A stretch of 64,000 nt of DNA from Tiliqua scincoides (Eukaryota > Chordata > Lepidosauria > Squamata > Scincidae), in the NCBI RefSeq assembly GCF_035046505.1, contig NC_089821.1:178964031-179028030 (forward strand), given 5' to 3'. The stretch's first letter is position 1, and every line of letters starts with the position of its first letter. Below are positions 35,301-44,514 of the stretch, one piece after another. The position numbers and the translations under genes are program-made. The notes under the pieces are model-generated. The model made no database searches, had not been told where the DNA came from, and saw nothing but the letters and a program-made list of their open reading frames with translations.

Positions 35301-37668
35301 AAAGGGTAAAAGGTTCAGGACCAATGCCACCTTACCAATTACAACAAAATACTGCTCACAGTACTGTTTTCCAGCACATTGGTCCAACAATCATGATCAT
35401 CACTGACAGTAAAAGTCTCAATGCTTTATTTAATCAGAATAAATAAAATCTGGCAAATGGCACTGCAGCTTATTTCATTAGAATGCAGACCTCTGCAATT
35501 ATAGTTCTCAGGACAATGAAATATGTGCATCACTTCTTCCACATTCATAATTAAAAGGGAGAAAAAAATCTCAGTCCTAGAAAGTTTACTGTAGAAGCCC
35601 AATCCTATTGAACTTTCCAGTGCTGATGCAACCATGCCCTGTGGTGGGGGGGACAGTTATGGAAACCTCCTCTATGGCAGAAGGCAACTTTTGTTCCCTC
35701 ACTTTTGGGTTGTGCTGTGGCGGCACTGGTGCTGGAAAATTGGACAGGATTAGGGTCCCTATTTACTACAATTATATATCCTGCTTTATCCCATGAGCTC
35801 AGAGAGGCATACAGCAAAAGGGTTTTTGGGGGGAGGGAGGGGGTTCAATTATTCATTTTTGTTTTTAACAAACTATTTTATGGTTTCATATCTTTACTTT
35901 TTTGCATTATATACTTAAGATACACAATAAAGTGCATACACAGATGCAGACTTCATTGATCATTCTAACTGTATGAATTCTAGCAATTCCTCATGACCTG
36001 TTTTTAAGATAATATCTTTCCTCTCTTGTTTAAGGAAACAAGAAGCAGCTTCTGAATCTCCAGAGACAATATTTTGCACTCAGAAAAGAACTTCTGAAGC
36101 ATATGATTTCTGACTACTCTACCATGTTTGCAAAAAAAAAAAAAAAAAAAAACTCAGCTAATTCCCATATATCCTCCACCCCACTACTCATCTCTCCTAT
36201 GTACCCCATTTCCTCGGAATCACTTTTCCATTGAGAAGTATAACATGCAAACCAGAAACTGGAAGAGCACAATATAACACTAATGCTCAATTACATACAT
36301 GTTAGAGATTCCTTCTTCTGCAGCTACAGCCAAAAGCTTCCACACATTACACCCTTGTGAAATGAACAAGAACAAAAAAAGCAGCCTGGGCTATACAGGA
36401 CATGGCGTCTTGATCCACATAAGTAGGGTGACCAGATACAAAGGGGACAGAGTGTCTATTCCTTTAACCACTGTATAGATGAGAGAAATTTTGACAGGTG
36501 CAGCTCAACATGGGAGAGTTTAAAAAGTTGCACTTGCCAAAATTTCTTCTTCTTCTATACCATGGTCAAAGATATAGGCACTCTGTTCCATTTTGAACAT
36601 GGTAACTTTACACATAAGCATTTGTGCTTAAATAGTTATTCACAAGCATCATCAGTGCATCAGCAAGCTAATTGTACCTGCTACTGACATCCTAATGGTA
36701 TACATGAAAAGGGCAGCATATTCAGTACATGATAAGGATTATGCCTAGTCACTCATTCATCAAAGAGCCCTTCCCACCTCCTGGATAAGTCAGGCCAAAG
36801 TGACAGAAGGTGGGATGTGAATCACAGCACAATCCTGTGCAGGCCTACTAAGAAGTAAGCCTGATAAGAAGTAAGTAAGATTGAATTCAACTGAACTTAT
36901 TCCAGGTAAGTGTGTGTAGGATGGCAGCCTCTGCTCTGTGCCCTGCCACCTGTCCTGCGATCTGGTGGTGCCCAGCTAAGCCTGGGCATTACCACCACCA
37001 CTACTGGCACATGTACTGTTGTGCAAGGTGCTGGTGGAGCAGGTTGGGCCACATTCCCAGGGCCAAGGCCTGGTTGGTGTGTGAGGAGCAAATTGCCTGC
37101 CTGTCAGCTGGCAGAGCCCAACCCTATGCCTATCTACTCAGAAGTAAGTCCCATTATAGCCAGTGGGGCTTACTCCCAGGTAAGTGTGGAGAGGACGGCA
37201 GCCTCAGAGCCCACCCTATGCCTGTCTGCTCAGACGTCAGTCCCACTCTAGCCAGTGGGGCTTACTCCCAGCTAAGTGTGGGCAGGACGGCAGCCTCAGA
37301 GCCCCCCACGCCTGCCTGCCAGCACAGGCGGCGGGGCTCGCTCCCAAAAGCGCCCGAGCCGCTCTCACCTCGAACTCGCGGATGTTGTTGGAGGTGACGA
37401 AAATGCCGATGCCAATGGGGATGAAGATGAGGCCGATGACGAAGAAGGCGGGCAGGACGGTGCCGGCGGTGAGGATGGGCTGCCAGGCGGGCAGGCGCTG
37501 CTGCTTGAAGGCCGTGTTGTCGGGCTTGCGGCTCTTGACGGCGCCCCCGGAGACCCCGGCGCCCGCCCCGACCCCGGCCCCGGCGCCGCCGCTGCCCCCC
37601 GCCACCGCCCCCAGGCCCGACGGGTGCCCGTCCGCCGCGTCCTCCTTCGCGTTATAGTTCATCGCCAT
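20112..37668 (-). CDS. TMEM30A: TMEM30A (CDC50A), flippase beta subunit (whole coding span, seven exons)
   Basis: TMEM30A/CDC50A is the obligatory partner of most P4-ATPase lipid flippases (ATP8A, ATP8B and ATP11 families). It brings them out of the ER and supports phosphatidylserine and phosphatidylethanolamine flipping at the plasma membrane and endosomes. The seven exons 37369-37668, 26745-26858, 25065-25172, 23644-23731, 22860-22997, 21034-21240 and 20112-20305 join to 382 codons plus stop, with GT-AG borders and consistent phases. Order: cytosolic N tail with Gly/Ala/Val-rich insert (about 16-44); [19 protein letters not shown]1 about 64-92; ectodomain with cysteines 112, 115, 125, 127, 180 and 194; [35 protein letters not shown]; then TM2 about 346-370 and a short tail. 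Human is 361 residues as I recall; the excess is mainly the N-terminal insert. The gene is complete, with no breaks. Confidence 0.98.
20306..21033 (-). other. TMEM30A: TMEM30A intron 6
   Basis: 728 bases. The donor is A|GTATCC, a weak match after the G-T, and the acceptor is TTCAG. I recognise no repeat; a 73-codon open minus frame at 20685-20906 looks like chance. Confidence 0.85.
21034..21240 (-). CDS. TMEM30A: TMEM30A coding exon 6
   Basis: It encodes residues 250 (split) to 318, including [35 protein letters not shown] and [14 protein letters not shown], the most conserved block of the CDC50 ectodomain. The end SLEIKY lacks the N-glycosylation site that I recall in human (SLNVTY). Confidence 0.97.
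21500..21571. mobile_element. truncated short MITE
   Basis: AAAGTAAATCCCATTCAGTT to TAAGATTGCAGCCT equals the right two thirds of the 90-bp palindromic family at 15264-15359. The left end is missing. Confidence 0.6.
21648..22433. mobile_element. Tigger/pogo-type MITE interrupted by a hAT element
   Basis: The left terminus CAGGCATGCACCACTTAACA and right terminus TGTTAAGCAGCACACGCCTG are inverted copies with TA on both sides (21646-21647 and 22434-22435), typical of Tigger/pogo-type Tc1-mariner elements. Without the hAT insert and one copy of its target the element would be about 315 bp. There is no transposase frame. Confidence 0.8.
21751..22213. mobile_element. hAT-type element nested in a Tigger MITE
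   Basis: The left end CAGGGTGCCCAAACCC and right end CTTTGGACACCCCTG are inverted. The flanking 8 bases are identical, GTGTAAAC at 21743-21750 and 22214-22221. It therefore inserted after the Tigger element. The interior has no intact frame. Confidence 0.9.
22860..22997 (-). CDS. TMEM30A: TMEM30A coding exon 5
   Basis: It encodes residues 204 (split Asp) to 250: [20 protein letters not shown] then [20 protein letters not shown]. It carries the NDT sequon completed from exon 4 (Asn203) and an NET sequon at Asn214. Confidence 0.97.
22998..23643 (-). other. TMEM30A: TMEM30A intron 4
   Basis: 646 bases, with donor G|GTATGG and acceptor CTAG. Nothing else recognised. Confidence 0.85.
23644..23731 (-). 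CDS. TMEM30A: TMEM30A coding exon 4
   Basis: It encodes residues 175-203 plus one base of Asp204: [29 protein letters not shown]. Cysteines 180 and 194 correspond to the second disulfide region of the family. Confidence 0.97.
23732..25064 (-). other. TMEM30A: TMEM30A intron 3
   Basis: The donor is GTGAGT and the acceptor AATAG. It contains a half MITE at 24238-24347. The rest is AT-rich without recognisable features. Confidence 0.85.
24238..24347. mobile_element. left half of a palindromic MITE
   Basis: TAAGGGCCCAACATTATCC and GTACTGCATCCTGCATG match the left half of the family at 373-556; the inverted right half is missing. Confidence 0.55.
25065..25172 (-). CDS. TMEM30A: TMEM30A coding exon 3
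   Basis: It encodes residues 139-174: [20 protein letters not shown], then [16 protein letters not shown]. It is exactly 36 codons, phase 0 at both ends, and very close to the mammalian exon. Confidence 0.97.
25173..26744 (-). other. TMEM30A: TMEM30A intron 2
   Basis: The donor is GAG|GTATAT and the acceptor GCAG. I see no recognisable repeat in this 1.6 kb. Confidence 0.8.
26745..26858 (-). CDS. TMEM30A: TMEM30A coding exon 2
   Basis: It encodes residues 101-138: [38 protein letters not shown]. It holds the four clustered cysteines (112, 115, 125 and 127) and sequons at Asn117, Asn121 and Asn130. The Cys115-Cys125 loop is two residues longer than in human as I recall it. Confidence 0.97.
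29416..29694. repeat. three head-to-tail copies of the 90-bp MITE
   Basis: Three units of about 91 bases start near 29417, 29508 and 29600. Each reads CAGTC-TATGC, then TACTCA-AAGTAA, then GGGGCTTACTCCCAGGAAAG or a variant, then GGATTGTAGCCTGAGAG or a variant. The joins between units are the same. Each unit differs from its neighbours by many substitutions. Confidence 0.85.
29857..29911. repeat. GT/GC microsatellite followed by (GA)n
   Basis: Alternating TGTGTGCGCG leads into a (CG)n run at 29880-29894, then GAGAGAGAG. It is potential Z-DNA; no gene. Confidence 0.9.
31030..31290 (-). mobile_element. LINE/SINE 3' portion, L2-like tail
   Basis: The minus-strand body is the same as at 6965-7203, with ATTATTATT at the tail end, TATATACCGCATTTCAACT, CACAAAGCGGTTTACAGAG and, farther on, AAAAAGAGGAGCACCCACTT. 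It is the most complete copy of this repeat in the window. Confidence 0.75.
32987..33300. mobile_element. hAT-type non-autonomous element with 8-bp TSD
   Basis: The left end CAGGAGTCTCCAAACTCTGG and right end TCAGAGTTTGGAGACACTTG are inverted. Flanks CTCTGTTC (32979-32986) and CTCTATTC (33301-33308) match at 7 of 8. The interior contains a further palindrome around GCACCCAATCTCTGCAGCAA and its inverse near 33175-33192. Confidence 0.85.
34475..34776. mobile_element. hAT-type non-autonomous element with 8-bp TSD
   Basis: The left end is CAGCATTTTTCAATGTTTGTC and the right end is GGTTGACAAACACTG. Flanks CACTATAA (34467-34474) and CACTATAC (34777-34784) match at 7 of 8. Confidence 0.8.
34848..34990 (-). 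mobile_element. LINE 3' tail
   Basis: A (TTTA)n stretch is followed by GTGTCCCGCCTTTCTCTCC and AAGGCGGCTTACAAC, the reversed form of the common AAGCCGCC-GGCGGGA tail of sauropsid LINEs. A plus-strand relative lies at 39690-39785. Confidence 0.65.
35594..35761. mobile_element. palindromic MITE
   Basis: AGCCCAATCCTATTGAACTT on the left and TTGGACAGGATTAGGGTCCC on the right are inverted relatives of the family at 373-556. A short segment of the interior (CAATGGGG...) is missing. Confidence 0.7.
36130..36150. repeat. poly(A) run
   Basis: About 20 consecutive A. No retrocopy body that it might terminate was recognised. Confidence 0.9.
36826..36925. mobile_element. short palindromic MITE
   Basis: CACAGCACAATCCTGTGCAG to GTGTGTAGGATGGCAGCC with the AAGAAGTAAG core; the AAGTAAG part is locally duplicated. 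Confidence 0.6.
37108..37320. repeat. tandem 92-bp MITE copies beside TMEM30A exon 1
   Basis: Two full units (from about 37114 and 37206) and a truncated third (about 37298) are joined by the same GGCAGCCTCAGAGCCC junction. Each holds TCAGAAGTAAGTCCCA-type and GGGGCTTACTCCCAG-type arms. The array stops about 50 bases from the exon 1 donor. Confidence 0.8.
37369..37668 (-). CDS. TMEM30A: TMEM30A coding exon 1
   Basis: It encodes residues 1-100: [20 protein letters not shown], a Gly/Ala/Val-rich stretch, [22 protein letters not shown]1 and NNIREFE. The start was chosen because MAMNYNAK is the conserved N terminus. The donor GTGAGA follows Glu100. Confidence 0.98.
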
Positions 37669-37753
37669 GGAGCCTCCGCCGCAGCAGCCCAGGGAGCAAC
37701 TGCCGCTGCCGCAACGGCCCCCGCGAACCAGCCGCTACGAGGAGAACCGCGCC

Positions 37754-37765
37754 TGCGCACGCGCA
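37754..37765. promoter_or_regulatory. TMEM30A: NRF1 consensus site
   Basis: TGCGCACGCGCA is a full match to the NRF1 palindrome YGCGCAYGCGCR, 86 bases upstream of the ATG. A related TGCGCCTGCGCC lies near 37806. Confidence 0.6.
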
Positions 37766-37874
37766 GCACAACAAACCGGTCCCCGCCCCTACACGGAGGT
37801 CAGAGTGCGCCTGCGCCGCTCGAAGCCACACAAGGACTTCCGCTCTCTCCCCGCGTGTGGGCAGAACCAGCGGG

Positions 37875-37882
37875 CGGAAGTG
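37875..37882 (+). promoter_or_regulatory. TMEM30A: ETS-type site (CGGAAGTG)
   Basis: Motif match in the upstream part of the CpG island; an opposite-strand ACTTCCGC lies at 37836-37843. Both fit a housekeeping promoter. Confidence 0.4.
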
Positions 37883-38180
37883 GAACGCCGGCGCCAATGC
37901 TCGAAGTGCGCGTGTGCGCGACCGATCCCGTGGCAGTCGTAGAAGTAGAAAAAGGGTAGAGTGACACATAGGGGAGCTTTCCGGGACAAAGGAACACTTC
38001 CACTGGCCATGCACCTGTCCTGAGAGAGAATTCTTCTGGCTCTCAGGCAGGGTCTCGGCTCCTGGGAGTATCTCATGCACAAGGTCCTCCTAAGGGAGAG
38101 TGTTTGAGAGCCTCTCCGGCCAATGCCACATTATGCATAGTGGTTCCTCTGCTGCCACACTCAGGTGAGGTGGCCTAGAC

Positions 38181-38280
38181 CAGTGTTTCTCAAACTGTGG
38201 GTCGGGACCCACTAGGTGGGCCAAAAGCCAATTTCAGGTGGGTCCCCATTCGTTTCAATATTTGCTTTTTATATATTAGA
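38181..38280 (+). mobile_element. hAT-type element, 5' end only
   Basis: CAGTGTTTCTCAAACTGTGG followed by GTCGGGACCCACTAGGTGGG is a well-known hAT terminus of sauropsids. The other end is missing. Confidence 0.65.
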
Positions 38281-38284
38281 CTTG

Positions 38285-38570
38285 ATGCTATCTCTTAGCT
38301 TCACCTTCCTCAGAGCGTTGTTGTGAGGATGAAGGAAGGAGTCACGTGCACCACCCCGAGCTTAAATTGCACACCTGCCTTCAAGGAGCTCAGGCTGATG
38401 TACCTGGTTATCACCCTTCTCCTGCCTTTCATACTCACATATTTTATCCCATTTATCCTCACAACCCTGTGATGTAAGTTAGACTGCAAGTGACAGGTCC
38501 AGGGTCACCCAGTGGCTGTCTACAGCTCTGACCCTGCCTTCCTAGTCCTCACCCAGCATTCTAATTACTG
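38285..38570. mobile_element. CORE-SINE/MIR-like fragments
   Basis: CTTCCTCAGAGCGTTGTTGTGAGGAT (quoted in two parts here: CTTCCTCAGAGCG and TTGTTGTGAGGAT) and, farther on, CTCACAACCCTGTGATGTAA, GTCACCCAGTGGCTG and ATTCTAATTACTGCA match the core of MIR-like SINEs, the first in plus and the second in reverse orientation. Confidence 0.55.
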
Positions 38571-38744
38571 CACACAGTGAGTACACTGTACATTACACAA
38601 ATATATAAGGAATTAGGTGTAAAAGGATCTGGCTGCCACTTCAGTGACACAAAAAAACACACTGAACCTTGGGACAAGTGAAGACCTTCCTGTTCTTTTG
38701 TGCGTTTGCTAACAAGCTTTTTCACTCCTCTATTGTTTATCGGC

Positions 38745-38929
38745 TTAGGGCCAAATCCTATCCAACTTTCCAGCCCTGGTGTAGCCATGCCAATGGGGTT
38801 TGCACTGCATCCTGTGGTGGGAGGGTAGTTATGGAGGCCTCCACAAGATAAGGAAACATTTGTTCCCTCGCCTAGGGGCTGCGTTGCAGCTACACTGGGG
38901 CAGGAAAGTTGGATAGGATCGGGCCCTTA
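38745..38929. mobile_element. palindromic MITE with TTA flanks
   Basis: TTA at 38745-38747 and 38927-38929 brackets GGGCCAAATCCTATCC and GGATAGGATCGGGCCC. It is the best-preserved member of the family at 373-556, with AACTTTCCAGCCCTGG and its inverse inside. Confidence 0.8.
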
Positions 38930-39689
38930 GTTGTTATTGTATTAGTTACAATAACAATAACTATTGTAATAGTTACAATAACAAAATAACAAAAAATAGT
39001 TATATGTTTTATTATTTGATTGTTGCATTTCTATTAGGGCTGATCTGAAGGCCCCCCACCCACCCATTTTGACAATATTTGGGGAAGAGGCAAAAATGAA
39101 GGTGAAACTTTGTGACTTTTATGAGTTGTTCCATGAAAGTTATCAATTTTCAGAGTGGAGGGAGGAATTATCAGAGATGCGGGCAGTAGTGTTTTTCTTC
39201 TGTAAGAGAAAGGCAGTGCCCCTGAGGGCAATGACAACAGGGCTAGCTTCCCATGCTGTTCTTTACTCTTTTCCTCCTTTTCAATCAGGGGTGATCTTGT
39301 GAGTACATTTGTGAGGTAAGGAAACTGCCACGCAACCCCCTGTGTGGCAGTTTCTGACCTGCTAATCAGAAAATTGTACAAAGCTGAGGAGGTTACATTT
39401 GTGATGCTGGTGTGATAAAGATAGCAGAAAATTGTACCTGCATACAAAGCTGAGTAGTGGTATGCATTATGACGCTGAGTACAATAGATAAGCCTTCTGA
39501 GTTCATGGCCTTTTTTAACATCTTTTCTATATCTTTTAGTATTTTTACAGGCCTGATTCCTCTATGATTTGCTGCGTTTTGCTCTTTTTATCTGACTTTT
39601 TATCTGACTACTGTTTTTATGGGTATTTGTTAATGTGTTTTAATATGTTTTTATTTGCAGTTAAATTATGTTTTTAATCTGTTTTTAAT

Positions 39690-39785
39690 ATGTTGTAAGC
39701 CGCCCCGGGTCTCTTCGGGGAGAAGGGCGGGATATAAATAAAGTTGTTTATTATTATTGTTATTATTGTTATTGTTATTATAAGA
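39690..39785 (+). mobile_element. LINE 3' tail with (ATT)n
   Basis: GTAAGCCGCCCCGGGTCTC, GGGCGGGATATAAATAAA and then TTATTATTATTG repeats form a standard 3' end of an L2-related LINE. The sequence before it (39450-39690) may be its degraded 3' UTR. Confidence 0.7.
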
Positions 39786-39814
39786 GCTAGCCTGCAGTGG
39801 GAATTGCAAGAGGA

Positions 39815-39838
39815 ATTGTGTGTGTGTGTGTGTGTGTG
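39815..39838. repeat. (TG)n microsatellite
   Basis: A pure GT run of about 20 bases. Confidence 0.95.
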
Positions 39839-40463
39839 AGAAAACACAAATGCTAGCAGTGTATAAACTGGATGGATGGATGCATGTTCCTACAGGATGC
39901 TCAGTGCTGACAAGAGGTTTGGCAACATCCACATCCTTGTTAAATAGACATTGTGTACTGTACTATTTTCTGTGGTCCTAAAAGCATCTCTGTGGAAATG
40001 ATGAGGGTGCTTTCCCTTTCACCAACTGGCCCAAATGCATAATCACACATATGGAAAGAAGCACATAGGACCCCACTCTCAAAATAAATAAGGGGTGTAT
40101 CCAAAGTGAGAAAAACATGAGTGAGAAAAATGAGGATCTGGTTTTGTGGGTTAAGGAAGAATGAAGAAGAGACAGAGCTAAGATGAGTGAGGGGGAAAAA
40201 ATGGAATTTTTCCTTTGAGGGAATGGCATATGTATCTAGATCAGGCACTGGCCATGTGCCCGCACCCATCAGAGAACCAACCTGACCAGATTGACCTATT
40301 TTCAGCAGTAGCTAGCCTCTGGAAGCTCACAGTCAGCCCACAAAAATGACAGTCTTTCTTTGCTGTTTGTCCTCTATAGTGTTCAAAGCTCTCTTTCTTT
40401 TGAACAAAGAGTTTCCATTTAGCTCTCAAGACTAACAGTGGCTGATTCCATTCATATGGACTC

Positions 40464-40943
40464 AGTCCTATCTATTTCCTTCCCACAAGCTAATGCAGTG
40501 GTGCAAAACTGGCTACTGCTGCAACCTATGGGGGGCAGCGGAGGTGGTCTCCTCTGAGTAAGAGAACAATCATGGACCTGTGTTGCGGGATCGGAGCTAG
40601 GAAGGTGGTTAGCATTCAGTAGCTGCTGTTGCCGTCACCAAATCCACTGCCTTCTCAGACCCATTCTGCCTACCCGTCCCCTCCCTGTCCCATTTTGCCC
40701 CCATCCCACCCCGTTCACCCCACCCCCACCCCTCCTGCTTTTTCCACTGACTTACCTACTCCAGTGAGTAGTGGGAGAATTGATGACACTGGCAGGAAGA
40801 TGCAGGTCTTCCATCAGGGCTTCCAACAGTATGAAGAGTGGTGTGCCAGACCAATGTTTATGACTGGTGCTGACTGATTTATGGACAGTCAATGCCGGGG
40901 GAGGTCCCCTAGCAACATTGTGTAGTAAGTACAGGATTGGGCT
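40464..40943. mobile_element. possible palindromic DNA transposon
   Basis: The left CAGTCCTATCTATTTCC and right TACAGGATTGGGCT are inverted relatives of the MITE termini elsewhere. The interior is C-rich (40629-40745). No clear 3-bp duplication, so tentative. Confidence 0.35.
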
Positions 40944-41011
40944 ATAATTCTTTTTTTAATGCTGTCCAAATCCGTGAGCCTTGCCACACCTTGTGACCAT
41001 GAATTGGATAA

Positions 41012-41440
41012 GGGCACGATCCTAAGGCGCCCATGGGTGAGCACAAGTCCCTTGCGCCAGCCCAGGCAGGTCGGCTGGGTCAGCGCAAAATGCACGCCGC
41101 CCTACAGAGGCTGAATCCAACCTCCACGCTGACTTTGATGGAGAGGCTTGTGTCAGCTGAGCTTGGCCAACGCAAGGGTCTGGGGAGGGCAGGGAGGAGA
41201 CAGGAAGGAGGCAGGAGGGAGGCATTCCAGGGTGGGGGGAGGATGGTCCCAGGGGCAGAAGGCAGGGCTGGGACCTGACAAGCCTCTCCACTCTCCTCAA
41301 ATTTATTCCACCTCTGGAGGTGGCACAAGTCCGAGGAGACCCATTGGGGCTGCAATGGCTTACCCAGGGATAAAGGGAAGAGTTTCCCCTCACCTTACCT
41401 TTGGCTGAGCCACTTCTGGCCCCTATCTTGCGCTGGATTT
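41012..41440. mobile_element. possible GC-rich MITE, one end
   Basis: TAAGGGCACGATCCTAAGG opens a GC-rich block with inner similarity to 8534-9056 (CACAAGTCCCTTGCGCCAGC). A matching right end was not found. Confidence 0.3.
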
Positions 41441-41644
41441 ACCCTGTGTAAAGAAATAATAGGTGCAGCAAAACTTGGTCAGGTCCCCTGAAATTGTTTT
41501 CCTTCTCAGCCTGCAAAGGTGGGAAGTCTTGGGAAGAAAAAAAGGAGGAGAAACCTAGAGTGAGGTTTATCACAGCATTGCAGCTAAAATGGGGGCAAAG
41601 ATGTGGTTTGACTATAGTTAGGTCTTAGACCCCACATCTGTGTT

Positions 41645-41735
41645 GAACTCAGCTTGTGACCCCTGGGCAAGTCACTGTTGTCTCTCAGCTTCACTAGTCT
41701 GCTTTCTGAAAATGGACATTTTGTTGCAACGGTCA
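41645..41735 (+). mobile_element. CORE-SINE/MIR-like core
   Basis: GACCCCTGGGCAAGTCACTG and TCTCTCAGCTTCACTAGTCT match the conserved MIR core. Confidence 0.45.
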
Positions 41736-43191
41736 ATGCAGGGGCAAAGAAATGGTAATTAGTTTTCCTGTTTGGGCCCAGAGACAGCAGGAACAGGAAA
41801 GGTAAGTGGGGAAGGTTACGTCTCCTGTGTCTGTCGTGTGGAAAGAACATTCCATTTCTGCATGTGATTGCAAGCAGAAAAGCAACAACTGGCTGGCACA
41901 ACAAAGAGCTGACCTGGAAGTGCCCTGGGATTCCATCTCTGGCCTGTATTCCTTTTTTGCCTTGTCTTCATCTCGCCCAACATTCTGTTTCCAATAATGA
42001 CCAGCCAGATGCCCCTGGGAAGCTTATGAGGAGGGGATGAGGACAACAGCCGTCCCCTGTTGTTCCTCACTGGTCTCCATTTTGCAATCCATAGGAGGGG
42101 CTTCCCTTGACAGAGCTGAAGCAGCTAGGAGGAGCTTTGGGTGGGTGTAGCTATATGGTTGCCAATGCTGAAAATCATTGGGGTTCCTCATCTTAGCTCA
42201 GGTGCAGAAGGGGATACTTCAGCAACAAAGAGGGGTTTATACTCGTCGCTTTATCAAGAAGCTTCTTGGTGAGCCAACCCAGAATGGGCTATGCATCTGG
42301 CTGGCTTCCTTTGTTCACCATGGCAGGGGGTCGGGGAGCACCAGGGGACCAAGTATCTGCCTTGCCCCAGATGTTTTCTGCACATTTAACTGTGCTACGT
42401 TCCCAATGAAGAGCACAGGGAGCCACTCCAGGGATGCTGCTATAATAAGCAATAGTTTTTGCTCTCTTTCTGCAGATTGCTCAGTTATCTCTTCTATTTT
42501 CATGAGATACTCCTTTTGTTTTAGGGAGGGGAGAAAGGTAGAATGGATCCCCACTCTGGCAAAATACAATAGTAGTTTGCCATTTCCATTTTTTTTTCTC
42601 TCAGATGGGTTTTCAAGTAAAGCATGCAAACTCTAGCTGATGTCCAGCAAAGAAACTATTCCAGTTTAATTTACTTTGTACATTATCCTATATTCATAAA
42701 GTAGGCATGTACAAATAATCCCCTTGCAGTCAACTTGAAAAGACATAATGCAAGGCTGCTCAGCTTGGACATACATCATTGGAAATCAGTATCTTGAGTG
42801 ATGTATAGCAATAACATTACCTTCTTGAATGGATGAAACTTCACAAAGGCCATCAAAGCCTGGTTATGCTCTCTACCCATTTCATTCTGTCATAGTGTGG
42901 AATGCGCTTTATAAAAACACAAACACGCACAAGCTCCACAATCAGTTATTCAAAATGCTTGCCTGAGCTATAAAACAGACATACATAAGTCCTTGTTAAG
43001 TGACATTTTCCTGCATTTTAATGCGCCCTTCTGTAAAAAAAAAAAGGCATGCCACACAGAATGTTGCTATCTATGTATGGGATCACCTGGAACATACAAC
43101 TCCAGTTATTCTACATCCAGAATTAACCTTGCAGTGTAGGAAATGAACTAATTCATTCTTTCCAGCTAAATACAGATTGCTGATAGAATTT

Positions 43192-43209
43192 TCTCCCCCC
43201 CCCCCCCCA
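43192..43209. repeat. poly(C) run
   Basis: A run of about 17 C, possibly length-variable. Confidence 0.9.
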
Positions 43210-44514
43210 GTCTTGATCATTAGGAAAAACTTGTAGGTCAGTTATCCATCTGCTATTTTGCAAAGGAGACTGCATGATTGGAGTAACAAAGCCAGGAGAC
43301 CTATGAAAGGATGGTGTAGAATAGTTAGCAAAATCAAACAGAACCACCAGAAAGCAAAGGTAAGTGCAAGGAGACACACCAAAGTTTGTTTTTAATGTTC
43401 ATAGACTCAAATTTAACAGAAATGTACAAATAACTTTATTGCAAGCCCTGTATAAATCAAATCTACACAAAACAGGAGTTGGCGTTTTAAGGCAGACAAC
43501 TGGGCTGTTGTCTTACTAGGCAGTTAAATTGAACAGCAAACCTCTCTCTTGTCTCCCTTACAGCCACTGCACCCTCTAAGGGCCTGTGCCAGTGTGCGCA
43601 CCTCTTCTGCAGCTGGGCAGTGTTGCAACTTGTCACAACTTCTGGAGAAGTTCTGGAGAAGTTCAGTAAAGATGTCATTGCCAGCCTTCCAGGCTTCCTG
43701 AGCTCTGTGCTTTGTGGAGCTTGGCCACACATCAGCACTGCTTATAGGCTGATCTTGTTCTTCGTTTTGGGAGAAATGAATCCCCTTGATTTTGCTGGAG
43801 CTTACAAGTATGCTTAGGATTACAACCATGGGACCACTCTGCTTATTACACTTTAAAAAGGTATGCCTAAGAAAATAAGCATGAATGCAAAAAAAAAAAG
43901 TCATGTCTCGTATCAATACACGTGGCAAAGAATCATGAATGGCTACAGCTCTGTTGAGAATATACTTGGTAGGGGAGAAAGGTGGGATAAAAATACTATA
44001 TATAAATAAATAAACAAAACTTATTTCACTTCCCTAAATACTCCAGGCTGCTAGATTCTCTTCTGTCTCCCCACCCACCATCCACACCTGCCTTCACAAT
44101 TTTGATCATGCTGTATTCCATGCCTGGAACAGCCTCCCCTGCATCACATGTTTGCTCATAACAACCCCATTTGCTCATAACAATCCATTTAAAAAATCTT
44201 AATAAACAAAAAATCTTCACCACAAACTTTCACCCCCCCAGTGTTTCCCATGCTGTCCTCATAGATTCTAGTCTATGCTACCTACAGTTTATGCTGCCCT
44301 TTATCAAAAACCCTTCCTATTCCTCTCATGTACCTCCATTTCCTCTACTACACTTGACATGATGTAATTTGGATTCAGATCCCCAAAGCTGCTGTTAGCC
44401 AGATAGAAATGCATATGGGGATGACTTGAGATGTGGTATTGGCACAGGCATGAAAAATTAAAACACCCTTTCATGTGCTCTGGCCCCAATCAAAATCAGG
44501 GCTCCATCATGGAG

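Larger units (their letters stand above)
26859..37368 (-). other. TMEM30A: TMEM30A intron 1 (10.5 kb)
   Basis: The donor is GAG|GTGAGA at 37368 and the acceptor TGCAG. Repeats listed separately lie at 29416-29694, 29857-29911, 31030-31290, 32987-33300, 34475-34776, 34848-34990, 35594-35761, 36130-36150, 36826-36925 and 37108-37320. I recognise nothing in 26940-29400, 29920-31020, 31300-32980, 33310-34460 or 35000-35590. Antisense frames over the low-complexity stretch near 29.9 kb are not genes. Confidence 0.8.
37300..37950 (-). promoter_or_regulatory. TMEM30A: CpG-island promoter of TMEM30A
   Basis: Dense CpG covers coding exon 1 and about 280 bases upstream of the ATG at 37668. No TATA box is visible. 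The island ends sharply near 37950, where AT-rich sequence begins. Long plus-strand open frames here, up to 227 codons, arise from GC-rich composition opposite exon 1. Confidence 0.85.

Noticed and set aside
37276-37959. 227-codon plus-strand open frame
   Set aside because: It lies opposite TMEM30A exon 1 and its promoter in a CpG island; GC-rich composition lacks stops. Low-complexity Ala/Pro/Arg text, no family resemblance.
42178-42636. 152-codon plus-strand frame between TMEM30A and FILIP1
   Set aside because: No family resemblance; composition like the surrounding spacer.
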